Translations under genes and position numbers: made by a program
The notes under the pieces: generated by a model
Told to the model about the DNA's origin: nothing
Database searches by the model: none
The model's input: only the letters and a program-made list of their open reading frames with translations
Source of the DNA: a virus
Virus record (IMG/VR): IMGVR_UViG_3300014962_000042
Location: 1 to 25,042 of that record
Reading direction: 5' to 3' (one strand)
Length of the DNA stretch: 25,042 nt
In this document: positions 1 through 7,156 of the stretch, one piece after another
Layout: the number at the start of each line of letters is the position of its first letter
How positions within the stretch are numbered: the first letter of the stretch is position 1

Positions 1-2
1 GT

Positions 3-95
3 TTGCAGGTGGTGGCGACTGTGAAGCTTGTGGCGAAAGAGTTTCGAGTGGTGGCGATGTTTGAGACGAAGACGAAGGAATGCTTAGGAAAATAG
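3..95 (+). CDS. 3' end of an unidentified gene (partial)
   Basis: An open frame enters from the left edge and stops at TAG 93-95, giving about 30 residues. Its codons (gtg, gcg, aag, gag) look like those of the following phage genes, which is the main reason to prefer this frame. A second open frame, 2-64, carries a C-x2-C pair and could instead be the end of a zinc-binding protein such as the HNH nuclease often found upstream of terminase genes. Too little is present to decide or name a function. Confidence 0.35.
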   Translation: MQVVATVKLVAKEFRVVAMFETKTKECLGK

Positions 96-209
96 ATGGG
101 CTTACAGGAATCAGACGATGCACGATAGGGTGGTTAATTGTTGTTGTAGAGGGGGGATGTAGTGGTAGGCTGGTAGAAACCTATACTGCATATTTCGAAA
201 GGATGTTCG
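96..209. other. intergenic leader before the terminase genes
   Basis: No credible gene is seen here. The stretch is G-rich and T-rich. It ends with an AAAGGA ribosome-binding site at about 199-204 before the terminase start. A TATACT at 182-187 resembles a -10 box, but no -35 box lies at the right distance, so no promoter is called. Confidence 0.4.
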
Positions 210-650
210 ATGCCTACTCCGCCTAAGCCTGTTGAGTTGAAGATGTTGCAGGGTAATCCTGGTAAGCGTGCTTTGAATTTGAATGATGCGCTTGCTCCGC
301 TGGAGTATGGCTGGGTTGATCCGCCTGCTGATTTGCGTGAGTCTGGTTTGGCTTTGTGGCAAAAAATTTTTGGTGAGGGTGAGTTGTGGATTTCTATTCG
401 TACTGATGTGCAGTTGGTGACACAGGTGTGTCGTCAGATGGATAGGCGTGATGAGTTGTCGCGTAGGTTTTGGGAAGAGCCTGAGTCGCGTGTGGTGAAT
501 ATGTCTTTGTTGGAGACTGAGAAGGCGATTGTGAACGGGTTGTCTTTGATGGGATTTAGTCCGGCTGATCGGACTCGTTTAAATCTTGTTTCGACTAAGA
601 CAAAGAGTGTGTTTCAGCAGATGTTGGCTGATAAGGCTGCTGGTGTCTAG
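210..650 (+). CDS. terS: terminase small subunit (P27 family)
   Basis: This is the small terminase subunit. It recognises phage DNA and hands it to the large subunit for packaging. At 146 residues it has the normal size. The N-terminal motif around residues 11-21 (LKMLQGNPGKRAL) is the signature start of the P27/TIGR01558 family. It is followed by a helical middle with the PPADLRESGLALW block and a C-terminal GFSPADRTRL block, also typical of the family. ATG 210 follows an AAAGGA site. The end overlaps the large-subunit start by 8 bases, so the two are probably translationally coupled. The family call is from memory of its motifs and is strong. Confidence 0.9.
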   Translation: MPTPPKPVELKMLQGNPGKRALNLNDALAPLEYGWVDPPADLRESGLALWQKIFGEGELWISIRTDVQLVTQVCRQMDRRDELSRRFWEEPESRVVNMSLLETEKAIVNGLSLMGFSPADRTRLNLVSTKTKSVFQQMLADKAAGV

Positions 651-2160
651 TTGGCCGCCTGCGTTTCTTACGCCTGTTTCCGATGAAGCTATTGCTCAAG
701 GTGATGGTAGGTATGCGGTTAGGTTTGCTGAGTCGTTTGGGTCGATTGGTAAGGATGGGATTGCGGGCCGTGCTGGTGAGGCGTTGCGTTTGCGTGATTG
801 GCAGAAGGAGCTTTTGTATCGGCTGTATGCGCGTAATGAGGATAAGGGGTTACTTGCTCAGACTGCTTTGATTGGTATGCCTCGTAAGAACGGTAAATCG
901 GCTTTGTCGTCGGCTGCGATTGGACTCTATTCGACGATTCTTGAGGGTATTAATGGTGCGGAAACTATCGCCGTTGCTGCTGAGAAGGAACAGGCACGCA
1001 TTGTGTTTGGTGAGGCTAAGCGCATGGTGGAATCGTCTGAGCTTGCCGAGTTGGTTACGGTGTATAAGGATTCGCTGTTTGTGCCTTCGACTAATTCTGT
1101 GTTCCGTGTAGTTTCAGCTGAGGCGTATTCGAAGGAAGGTTTGAACCCGTCGCGTGTGATTATGGATGAGTTGCATGCTCATAAGAATCGTGACTTGTTT
1201 GATGTGTTTTCGTTGGCTATGGGTAACCGTGGCAAGATTGGGCAGTTGGTTGCGATTACTACGGCTGGTGTGAAGTCGGATTCTACGGGTAAAGATTCGA
1301 TTGCATATTCGTTGTATCAGTATGGTCAGAAGGTTGCTTCTGGTGAGATTGATGATCCTGCTTTTTTTATGGCATGGTGGGAAGCTCCGCACGATATGGA
1401 TCATCGTTTGCCTGAAGCATGGGCGATTGCTAATCCTGGGTTTGACGATATTGTTTCGGTGCAAGATTTTGAGTCTGCTGTGCGCCGTACGCCTGAGGCT
1501 GAGTTTCGTACGAAACGGTTGAATCAGTGGGTGTCGTCTGCTGAGGCGTGGTTGCCGGCCGGTTCGTGGAATGAATGCGCTAGTGAGTTTGAGGTGTCTG
1601 AGGATGCTGAGATTGTGTTGGGCGTGGATGGTTCGTTTAATGGTGACTCGACTGTTGTTGTGGGTTGCACTATTCCTAAAGCGGATGAATTGCCGGAAGT
1701 GTTTTTAGTAAAGGCGTGGGAGAAGGATTTAGATCTTGATGGTGATGATTGGCGGGTTGATATTGCCGATGTGGAAGCGGTGATTGTGGAGTTTTGCCAA
1801 GCTCATCCTCGCGTGAAAGAGATAGTCTTTGACCCGTTCCGGTGGGCTAGGACTATGCAGGTGTTGGATGATGCAGGGTTTCCGGTGGTGGAATATCCTC
1901 AGTCACCTAGTCGCATGATTAAGGCTTGTCAGAAACTGTTTGATGCTGTGGTTGAGAAGCAGCTTAGGCATGATGGTAATCCGACTCTTGCACGCCATTT
2001 TGATAATGCGGTGTTGAAGCAGACACCGGCTGGGCCGCATATTAAGAAGGATGGGCGTAATTCGCCGCGTAAGATTGACGCTGCTGTGGCGAGCATTATG
2101 GCCCATGATCGCGCTACACAGGGTAGACTAGAAGAGGTTGTACCTCAGTTTTTCTATTAA
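643..2160 (+). CDS. terL: terminase large subunit
   Basis: This is the packaging motor, an ATPase plus nuclease of 505 residues. The Walker A-like motif is GMPRKNGKS at about 78-86, and the Walker B is RVIMDE at 171-176. The C-terminal RNase H-like nuclease shows its three acidic positions: D329 in LGVDGSFNGD, D397 in IVFDPFRW and D479 in RKIDAAVA. I chose GTG 643 (MSSWPPAF), which overlaps the end of terS by 8 bases and has AAGG 8 bases upstream. The frame is open upstream to about 586, but that extension lies wholly within terS and reads as out-of-frame terS sequence. Gene order and motifs make this call secure. Confidence 0.95.
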   Translation: MSSWPPAFLTPVSDEAIAQGDGRYAVRFAESFGSIGKDGIAGRAGEALRLRDWQKELLYRLYARNEDKGLLAQTALIGMPRKNGKSALSSAAIGLYSTILEGINGAETIAVAAEKEQARIVFGEAKRMVESSELAELVTVYKDSLFVPSTNSVFRVVSAEAYSKEGLNPSRVIMDELHAHKNRDLFDVFSLAMGNRGKIGQLVAITTAGVKSDSTGKDSIAYSLYQYGQKVASGEIDDPAFFMAWWEAPHDMDHRLPEAWAIANPGFDDIVSVQDFESAVRRTPEAEFRTKRLNQWVSSAEAWLPAGSWNECASEFEVSEDAEIVLGVDGSFNGDSTVVVGCTIPKADELPEVFLVKAWEKDLDLDGDDWRVDIADVEAVIVEFCQAHPRVKEIVFDPFRWARTMQVLDDAGFPVVEYPQSPSRMIKACQKLFDAVVEKQLRHDGNPTLARHFDNAVLKQTPAGPHIKKDGRNSPRKIDAAVASIMAHDRATQGRLEEVVPQFFY

Positions 2161-2168
2161 GGGTTGGC

Positions 2169-2297
2169 ATGTCTACACTTATTCAACTTGCAGGCGCGGT
2201 GGCTATCACTACCGGGGCGGCTCTTTTCAGCCCTGTGGCTGGTCTTATTGTGGGTGGCGTTTTTCTTATCCTGATCGGTTTGGCGGTTTCTAAGTAA
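2169..2297 (+). CDS. tiny membrane protein between terminase and portal
   Basis: This is a 42-residue protein and almost entirely hydrophobic. One segment (about 5-20) and a second (about 22-40) could form a helical hairpin with an SP turn at 21-22. It ends in a short SK tail. AAGGG lies 6 bases before ATG 2169. The stop overlaps the portal ATG as TAATG, so it sits in the packaging operon. No function can be assigned. The frame, spacing and composition argue that it is real. A membrane-anchored assembly or early-release role would be speculation. Confidence 0.65.
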   Translation: MSTLIQLAGAVAITTGAALFSPVAGLIVGGVFLILIGLAVSK

Positions 2298-3652
2298 TGT
2301 TTGAGCGTCTGTTTGAGTCTCGGGCTGTGTCGTATCAGTCGATTTGGGCTTCGGGTGGTGATGTCGAGTTTGGGCAGTTGTCTGGCACAAACATTACGAG
2401 CGAGTCTGTGTTTCAGGTTAATGCGGTTTACAGTGCTGTAAGTCTTATTGCTGATACTATTTCGACTTTGCCGGTTGATGTGTTTATTCGTCGTGATGGT
2501 GCGCGTTATCCTTTCCGGCCCGCTCCGGCGTGGGTGCAGAAGCCGGATGTTGATTTGCCTAAAGAGGCATTTTATTCGGCGTTGATTGTGTCGTTGCTGC
2601 TTGATGGTAATGCGTTTGTGCGGGTGTTTAGTAATCCGCAGGGTGAAGTGATTAACCTTGTCGTGCTTAACCCGACTACCGTATCGGTTGAGCGTAACGG
2701 TTTGGGTCGCCTCATGTTTAAGGTCAAGGGTGAAAAAACGCCTTTGTCGAGTGATGACATTGTTTATATTCCTGACCTTCTACGGCCGGGGCAGGTTCGT
2801 GGCGTTTCGCGTATTGAGGCGTTGAAGGAAAACTTTGGCCTTGCGCTTGCTCTTGAAAAGTTTGCGGCTACCTTCTTTGGTTCGGGTACTAACCTTTCGG
2901 GCGTTATCGAGTTCCCTGGTAATTTGACTCAGGAACAGTCGGATCAGTTGCGTAATGGGTTTGATAAGGCGCATGCTGGTTGGCAGCGTGGTCACAAGAC
3001 TGGCGTGTTGTCGGGTGGTGCGTCGTGGAAGTCTACCCAGATTGACCCTGACAAGAGTACCCTCGTGGATTCGAGGAATCAGGCTGTGGCTGATGTTGCG
3101 CGTGCATTCAACATTCCACCTCACCTGCTTGCCCTGCCTGGCACTAATTCTTATGCTTCGGTTGAAGAGTCTAACCTTGCTTGGGTGACTCACTCGTTGC
3201 GGCCGATTGTGCAAAAGATTGAGGGTGCGCTTACGCCACTTATGTTGCGTACTGCTGGCGGCGAGAATGCGTTTATCAAGTTTAATCTTGATGGGTTGTT
3301 GCGTGCCGATATTCAGTCACGCATGAGTGCCTATTCGACCGGGTTACAGTCAGGGTTCTTGACGATCAATGATGTGCGTCGTCTTGAGGATTACCGGCCG
3401 ATTGATGACATTTCGGCTGATACGGTTCGTGTGCCGTTGGCGAATGTGAACATTGATGCGGCTACTTTGTCGGCTGAGTCTGAACGGGTGGCGATGGCGC
3501 AGAAACTTATCCTTGCCGGTTTTGACCCTGCACAGACGATGGCGGCTTTGAGCTTGCCTGCTATCGGACATACTGGTTTGCCTTCTACCCAGTTGCAGGC
3601 GGTGGCACAGATTGATCCTGAAAATCCTGAGTCTGTTTATGGAGTGAGCTAA
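2297..3652 (+). CDS. portal protein (HK97 gp3-like)
   Basis: This is the dodecameric portal at the unique capsid vertex, through which DNA enters and leaves. At 451 residues it fits the HK97/PF04860 family. Typical blocks are VNAVYSAVSLIADTISTLPV (about 41-60), the DGNAFVRV block near 102-109, the IEALKENFGLALALE region, and the late RAFNIPPHLLAL and SYASVEESNLAWV blocks, which mark the family's conserved C-terminal half. The start is the TAATG junction with the upstream tiny gene. The end makes another TAATG with the next gene. The call is secure. Confidence 0.95.
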   Translation: MFERLFESRAVSYQSIWASGGDVEFGQLSGTNITSESVFQVNAVYSAVSLIADTISTLPVDVFIRRDGARYPFRPAPAWVQKPDVDLPKEAFYSALIVSLLLDGNAFVRVFSNPQGEVINLVVLNPTTVSVERNGLGRLMFKVKGEKTPLSSDDIVYIPDLLRPGQVRGVSRIEALKENFGLALALEKFAATFFGSGTNLSGVIEFPGNLTQEQSDQLRNGFDKAHAGWQRGHKTGVLSGGASWKSTQIDPDKSTLVDSRNQAVADVARAFNIPPHLLALPGTNSYASVEESNLAWVTHSLRPIVQKIEGALTPLMLRTAGGENAFIKFNLDGLLRADIQSRMSAYSTGLQSGFLTINDVRRLEDYRPIDDISADTVRVPLANVNIDAATLSAESERVAMAQKLILAGFDPAQTMAALSLPAIGHTGLPSTQLQAVAQIDPENPESVYGVS

Positions 3653-4008
3653 TGCAGTCGCCTGGTGTTTTAGACCTGAATTGTTATCAAGGTGCATCGT
3701 TTGATTATACGTTGACGTGGAAAACGTCGGGTGCGCCGGTGGATTTGACGGGTTATTCTGCCCGTATGCAGGTTCGGGATTCTTATGATGCAGGTTCGGC
3801 GATTGTTTCGCTTACTAACGGTACGGGTATTACTTTGGGTGGCACGGCTGGTACGATTCTTGTCGCGTTAACTTCTGTCCAAACTGCTGCCCTTGATGGT
3901 ACTTCTAATGTTCAATACATTTATGATCTTGAATTGCAGTCTGGGGCGGGATATGTGACTCGTCTGGTTGAGGGTCGTTTCCTTGTCTATCCCGAGGTTA
4001 CGCGGTGA
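3652..4008 (+). CDS. conserved beta-rich phage structural-type protein
   Basis: This 118-residue protein is predicted mostly beta. It has the pattern DLTGYSARMQVRD near 33-45, a glycine-rich middle, then YDLELQSG and LVEGRFLVYPEVTR at the end. This pattern is common in small proteins of many siphoviruses and resembles the N-terminal beta-sandwich of baseplate upper (BppU-like) proteins. The exact role is not established. Lying between portal and protease, it may be a head or neck accessory. The ATG overlaps the portal stop (TAATG) and GGAG lies 7 bases upstream. The end overlaps the next gene by 4 bases (GTGA). Confidence 0.7.
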   Translation: MQSPGVLDLNCYQGASFDYTLTWKTSGAPVDLTGYSARMQVRDSYDAGSAIVSLTNGTGITLGGTAGTILVALTSVQTAALDGTSNVQYIYDLELQSGAGYVTRLVEGRFLVYPEVTR

Positions 4009-4574
4009 ATATAGTTGAGGTTGCAACATCTTCGACTACTGTCGAGGTTTCAGAAACGACAGCTACCGTTGATGTTATTGCAGGTCAGGATACGGTTATT
4101 GTTAACCCACCTGACATGGCTTTTATTTACGCCTACGACACTACTGAGCAGGTTGCGTCTAGCCCTACAACAACTTACAAAATAGACCACAATACTACGG
4201 ATGGTCATTATGCGATTGAAAACTCTAACGGTACTTTCACTTTTTTGCGCCGCGGAACTTATCTAATATCGTTTTCTATCCAGCACAGTAATCCTTCTAC
4301 TAGCGAAATTGATGTAAACATTTTTGCTAAAAAGAATGGGCAAGTTTATGCAGATAGTAATTCACTAACGACTGTACCGCCTAAACATGGTCAAATTTCT
4401 GGTTCAGCAATCACGGCTGTTTCGTTGCTCATGTTTTTGAATGTAAATGAAACTTTAGAACTATGGTGGCAGGCTGATAATTCGGCTGCCGTTCTTTATA
4501 CTGTTCCGGCTCGAGTTTCGCCTGAGATTCCTGCCGCGCCTTCCATTATTACTACGATTGTGCAGGTGGCGTGA
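4005..4574 (+). CDS. C1q/TNF-like jelly-roll accessory protein
   Basis: This is a 189-residue protein of unknown role. Residues 1-37 form a Thr/Val-rich beta leader. Residues about 38-189 look like a C1q/TNF-type jelly roll, with GTYLISFSIQHSN, an IFAKKNGQVYADS strand pair, a VPPKHGQ loop, a LMFLNVNETLELWWQ strand and a closing ARVSPEIPAAPSI block. Phages use such folds as decoration, fibre or receptor-binding modules. The GTG start overlaps the previous stop as GTGA. Base use is visibly richer in A and T than in the portal and protease, which suggests a mosaic acquisition. The fold is inferred from sequence pattern only. Confidence 0.6.
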   Translation: MNIVEVATSSTTVEVSETTATVDVIAGQDTVIVNPPDMAFIYAYDTTEQVASSPTTTYKIDHNTTDGHYAIENSNGTFTFLRRGTYLISFSIQHSNPSTSEIDVNIFAKKNGQVYADSNSLTTVPPKHGQISGSAITAVSLLMFLNVNETLELWWQADNSAAVLYTVPARVSPEIPAAPSIITTIVQVA

Positions 4575-5734
4575 TGCCGTATTGGATTGCTGAAAACTTT
4601 GGTGACTGTAACGGTTGGGCTGTAATTGATGCGGCTGGTGAAGTGTTTGGATGTCACCAAACTAAGAAGGATGCTATTAATCAGGCTGTCGCTATTTCCC
4701 TTTCTACGGATGAACCGTTTGAGGGTGAACGGGCGAATGGCGAAATTATAGGGAATAATGGAGTTATGGGTATTCGTGCTGTTGCTGCCGAGCTTGAGGC
4801 CGGTGTATGGGTTCGCTGGATTTCTGACGACGAGGTTGAATATGGTGCTGTTGTCGCTGTTGATGGTGATATGGTTCAGGTTCGTCAGTGGGATGAAGAA
4901 GATGGTGTGTGGTCTGAGACTGAAGAGGTTGTTTTGGTTGACGTTGCCCGTGTAGAGGTTGTTGAGGCGTTGCCTGCGCCTGAGGTGGAGCATGAGCCTG
5001 ACATGATGCGTTCGGCTACTAAGTTTGAGACTCGTGTTCAGGCTACCGATTTTGAGGTTCGTGAAACACCTGATGGTATGGTGTTTGAGGGGTATGCTTC
5101 GGTATTCAATAGCCGTTCAGAAAATCTTGGCGGGTTTACTGAGTTTGTTGCCCCTGGTGCTTTTACCCGTTCGCTAAAGTCTCGTAACGATGTAAAACTT
5201 TTGTGGAATCATGACGCGGGTCAGGTTCTTGGTTCGACTCGTGCCAAGACTATGACTTTGACGGAAGATAACCGTGGACTTAAGGTTTCAGCTACTTTGC
5301 CTAACACACAGCTGGGAAGAGACACAGCAGAGCTCATCCGCACCGGAATAATCGACTCCATGTCTTTCGGATTCAACGTGATTAAGGATTCGTGGAACAG
5401 TGAGGGTACTGAACGTACTCTCAACGCTGTGCGCCTGTTTGAGGTTTCGATTGTGGCATTCCCCGCCTATGCAGGTACGGCCGGTACGACTTCGGTGCGT
5501 TCTCTTGAGAAGCTTGCTACCCGTGCCGAGGTTGACATGGCTGAGCTTGAGGCGGCACTTGTAAAGCTCGAGTCGGGGCAAGACCTTGACGAGGCTTCCC
5601 GTGACCTGCTCAATACTGTTATTAACAAGGTTTCCCCGTCGGCTACGTTTGACCCTGAGCCTGCCGATTCGGTTGTGGGTGATCTTGGACTTCTCGCACT
5701 CAAGAAGAAGAAGCTCGAATTGTTCGAGATGTAA
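4574..5734 (+). CDS. prohead protease with N-terminal extension
   Basis: This is the serine protease (HK97 gp4/U35 family) that trims capsid proteins during head maturation. The protease core covers about residues 145-310: VFEGYASVFN, the catalytic His in LLWNHDAGQ (H213), the serine motif DSMSFGF (S262/S264) and VSIVAFPAYAGT. The protein has 386 residues because about 145 residues precede the core. Residues 1-50 (GWAVIDAAGEVFGCH) form one small domain. Residues about 72-130 (VWVRWISDDEVEYGAVVAV) look like an SH3-like barrel. ATG 4574 makes a TGATG junction with the previous gene; GTG 4571 is the alternative. The acidic, Lys-tipped C-terminus may serve as a scaffold tail. Confidence 0.88.
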   Translation: MPYWIAENFGDCNGWAVIDAAGEVFGCHQTKKDAINQAVAISLSTDEPFEGERANGEIIGNNGVMGIRAVAAELEAGVWVRWISDDEVEYGAVVAVDGDMVQVRQWDEEDGVWSETEEVVLVDVARVEVVEALPAPEVEHEPDMMRSATKFETRVQATDFEVRETPDGMVFEGYASVFNSRSENLGGFTEFVAPGAFTRSLKSRNDVKLLWNHDAGQVLGSTRAKTMTLTEDNRGLKVSATLPNTQLGRDTAELIRTGIIDSMSFGFNVIKDSWNSEGTERTLNAVRLFEVSIVAFPAYAGTAGTTSVRSLEKLATRAEVDMAELEAALVKLESGQDLDEASRDLLNTVINKVSPSATFDPEPADSVVGDLGLLALKKKKLELFEM

Positions 5735-5754
5735 TACCGCAGGGGTGTGGAGAG

Positions 5755-5786
5755 GAAAGACTAGTTTCGGCTAGTCTTTTCTTTTA
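5755..5786 (+). terminator. intrinsic terminator after the protease gene
   Basis: AAAGACTAG (5756-5764) pairs perfectly with CTAGTCTTT (5771-5779) around a 6-base TTTCGG loop, and the stem can be extended outward by weaker pairs. TTTTCTTTTA follows at once. It lies one base before the tmRNA-like RNA, so transcripts from the packaging operon would largely stop here. Confidence 0.75.
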
Positions 5787-5869
5787 GGGTCTGTGACTGG
5801 GTTCGATTGCCAATAAAGCCACATGTGGAGATTGGTAAGACGCGAGTTCGACTCTCGCCAGATCCACAA
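5787..5869 (+). ncRNA. minimal tmRNA-like RNA (tRNA-like domain only)
   Basis: GGGTCTG (5787-5793) pairs with CAGATCC (5859-5865) as a 7-bp acceptor stem with a G-U at the third pair, followed by A5866. These are the alanine identity elements of tmRNA. 5798-5806 (TGGGTTCGA) matches the conserved tmRNA D-loop GGNTTCGA. The T-arm is GCGAG, TTCGACT, CTCGC (5842-5858). In place of a D-stem and anticodon arm there is one 8-bp helix, 5807-5814 with 5831-5838, where tmRNA has helix P2. Against E. coli ssrA, acceptor pair 4-69 is T-A instead of G-C, and one T-stem pair is A-T instead of G-C; both are compensated. The 3' tail reads CAA rather than CCA. No canonical anticodon arm fits. A decayed ssrA or attachment-site relic is the alternative. 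Confidence 0.6.
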
Positions 5870-5884
5870 TACTTATACTTGGTA

Positions 5885-5893
5885 TGTTATTAT
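5885..5893 (+). promoter_or_regulatory. possible extended -10 promoter for the capsid gene
   Basis: TGTTATTAT has the TGn plus TATTAT form of an extended -10 box. It lies in the AT-rich stretch between the tmRNA-like RNA and the capsid gene. No good -35 box is seen. A promoter is expected somewhere in 5787-5983, because a strong terminator stands just upstream and the capsid gene must be highly expressed. Confidence 0.3.
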
Positions 5894-5983
5894 TTTATTG
5901 ACTGAGCGTTATTCGCCGTCATCCTTGTTCTCGCAGATTTGCGCGTCACTCGCCAACCTGCACCATTCCTTATTGGAGATAAG

Positions 5984-7102
5984 ATGTCTTTCATCAAGTC
6001 ACAGCAGGAAGTTCGCGCTAACCTTATTGCACAGGTTCGTGAGGTCATTGACCTTGCCGAGGCTGAAGGCCGCGGTCTGCTTGCTGAAGAAACCCAGAAG
6101 ATTGAGCGCATCGAAGCCGACATTCGTCGCGCTGACGAGGCACTCGCTATCGCTACCCGCAACGAAGAGCGCAAGACTGAAGCTGCTACTGCTGCTGCCG
6201 GTTTTGTTCCTGCTATGGAAGAGCGCAGCGACGCTGAAATCTTCCGCGCAATGGCTCGCGGCGAGGTTCGTGGTCACTCGTTCGAACAGCGTGCAACGCT
6301 CGTTCCTGCAACGGCTACCGTTCCCGTTTCGTTCCTTGACCGTGTATACGGTCTGGCTCGTCTCGTCGGCCCTATGCTTGACGTTTCGGAAGTTATCACT
6401 CGTACCTCGGGCAACGACATTCGTATCCCGATCTACACCGCCTTCTCGACCGCAACTCAGGTTTCGGCTGGTTCGGCTATCAGTGAAAGCAACCCCACTT
6501 TCGACTCGCTGCTTCTTCAGCCTAAGAAAGAAGCATTCATTGTGCCTGTCGCTAACGAGCTGCTGACCGATGCAGGATTCGACATTGAGGGTGTTATCGC
6601 TGAGCAGGCTGGTAACGCTATCGGTTACGCTGTAAACGGTACTGCAACCACCACTCTTGTTGGTGCTGCCGGTTCGGGTGTTACTGCTTCGACCGCTACC
6701 GCTATCTCGGCTGACAACCTCATCGACCTTGCATACTCGGTTGATGGTGCTGCACGTCGTTTGCCCGGTGTAGGTTATATGGCTAACGGTTCCACCATTG
6801 GTGCTATCCGTAAGCTGAAGGATGTTGCTGGCAACTACCTGTACCAGGTAGGCGTTGGACAGCCTGACACCTTCGCTGGTTTCGCCGTTTACGAAAACCC
6901 CGCTATGGACAGCATTGCTACTGGCAAGAAGGCTGTTCTGTTCGGTGACCTGCGTTCTAACAAGATCGTAACCACCGGCCTTGAGGTTGCCGTTTCGAGC
7001 GATGCTTACTTCGCTAACGATGTTACGGGTTACCGTTTCACCTACCGTGTTGCTTCGGGTCTTACCCACGCCGCACATGTGAAGTACCTGCTCCAGCCGT
7101 AA
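5984..7102 (+). CDS. major capsid protein (HK97 gp5 family)
   Basis: This is the shell subunit, 372 residues. Residues about 1-100 are charged and helical, with the repeated E/A/R pattern of an HK97 delta (scaffold) domain, and would be removed by the upstream protease near 95-103. The mature part carries family blocks: VSFLDRVYGLARLVGPMLDV, IRIPIYTA, LLQPKKEAFIVPVANELLTD, GYMANGSTIGAIRKLKD and AVLFGDLR. ATG 5984 has GGAG 5 bases upstream. The frame is open further upstream, but nothing there looks coding. Codons end in C far more than in neighbouring genes (ttc, acc, ctc, ggc), as expected for the most abundant product. Terminators stand on both sides. Confidence 0.95.
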   Translation: MSFIKSQQEVRANLIAQVREVIDLAEAEGRGLLAEETQKIERIEADIRRADEALAIATRNEERKTEAATAAAGFVPAMEERSDAEIFRAMARGEVRGHSFEQRATLVPATATVPVSFLDRVYGLARLVGPMLDVSEVITRTSGNDIRIPIYTAFSTATQVSAGSAISESNPTFDSLLLQPKKEAFIVPVANELLTDAGFDIEGVIAEQAGNAIGYAVNGTATTTLVGAAGSGVTASTATAISADNLIDLAYSVDGAARRLPGVGYMANGSTIGAIRKLKDVAGNYLYQVGVGQPDTFAGFAVYENPAMDSIATGKKAVLFGDLRSNKIVTTGLEVAVSSDAYFANDVTGYRFTYRVASGLTHAAHVKYLLQP

Positions 7103-7117
7103 GGCGAGCAATAGACT

Positions 7118-7156
7118 CACCCCAGGCGTTGTAGGTTGCGCCTGGGGTGTTCTATT
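7118..7156 (+). terminator. strong intrinsic terminator after the capsid gene
   Basis: CACCCCAGGCG (7118-7128) pairs perfectly with CGCCTGGGGTG (7139-7149) around a 10-base loop and is followed by TTCTATTT. It begins 15 bases after the capsid stop and would end the capsid transcript. The remaining gap to 7260 holds no gene. Confidence 0.85.

Noticed and set aside
586-642. Longer start for the large terminase at 586
   Set aside because: These codons are the small-terminase sequence read out of frame (Cys/Arg/Leu-rich). GTG 643 has a ribosome-binding site and a normal N-terminus.
1114-1464. Minus-strand frames within terminase, portal and other late genes
   Set aside because: His/Arg/Asn-rich products without ribosome-binding sites, explained by the T/G-ending codons of the real plus-strand genes.
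5787-5869. Ordinary tRNA gene
   Set aside because: Acceptor and T-arms fit, but no 5-bp stem with a 7-base loop exists for an anticodon arm and there is no D-stem. The D-loop matches tmRNA, not tRNA.
5842-5869. Phage attachment site copied from the 3' end of a host tRNA or ssrA gene
   Set aside because: The 5' end of the molecule is present too and pairs with the 3' end with compensated changes, and no integrase gene is in the window. Kept only as an alternative.
5823-6566. Open frame of 247 codons on the plus strand, starting in the tmRNA-like RNA
   Set aside because: It runs out of frame through the capsid gene, is full of Leu/Arg/Ser as frame shadows are, and overlaps the RNA. The capsid frame explains the sequence.
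5999-7120. Open frame of 373 codons on the minus strand across the capsid gene
   Set aside because: It mirrors the capsid gene, whose codon use leaves few stops on the other strand. It has no ribosome-binding site, no recognisable domain and low-complexity Ser/Thr/Arg composition.
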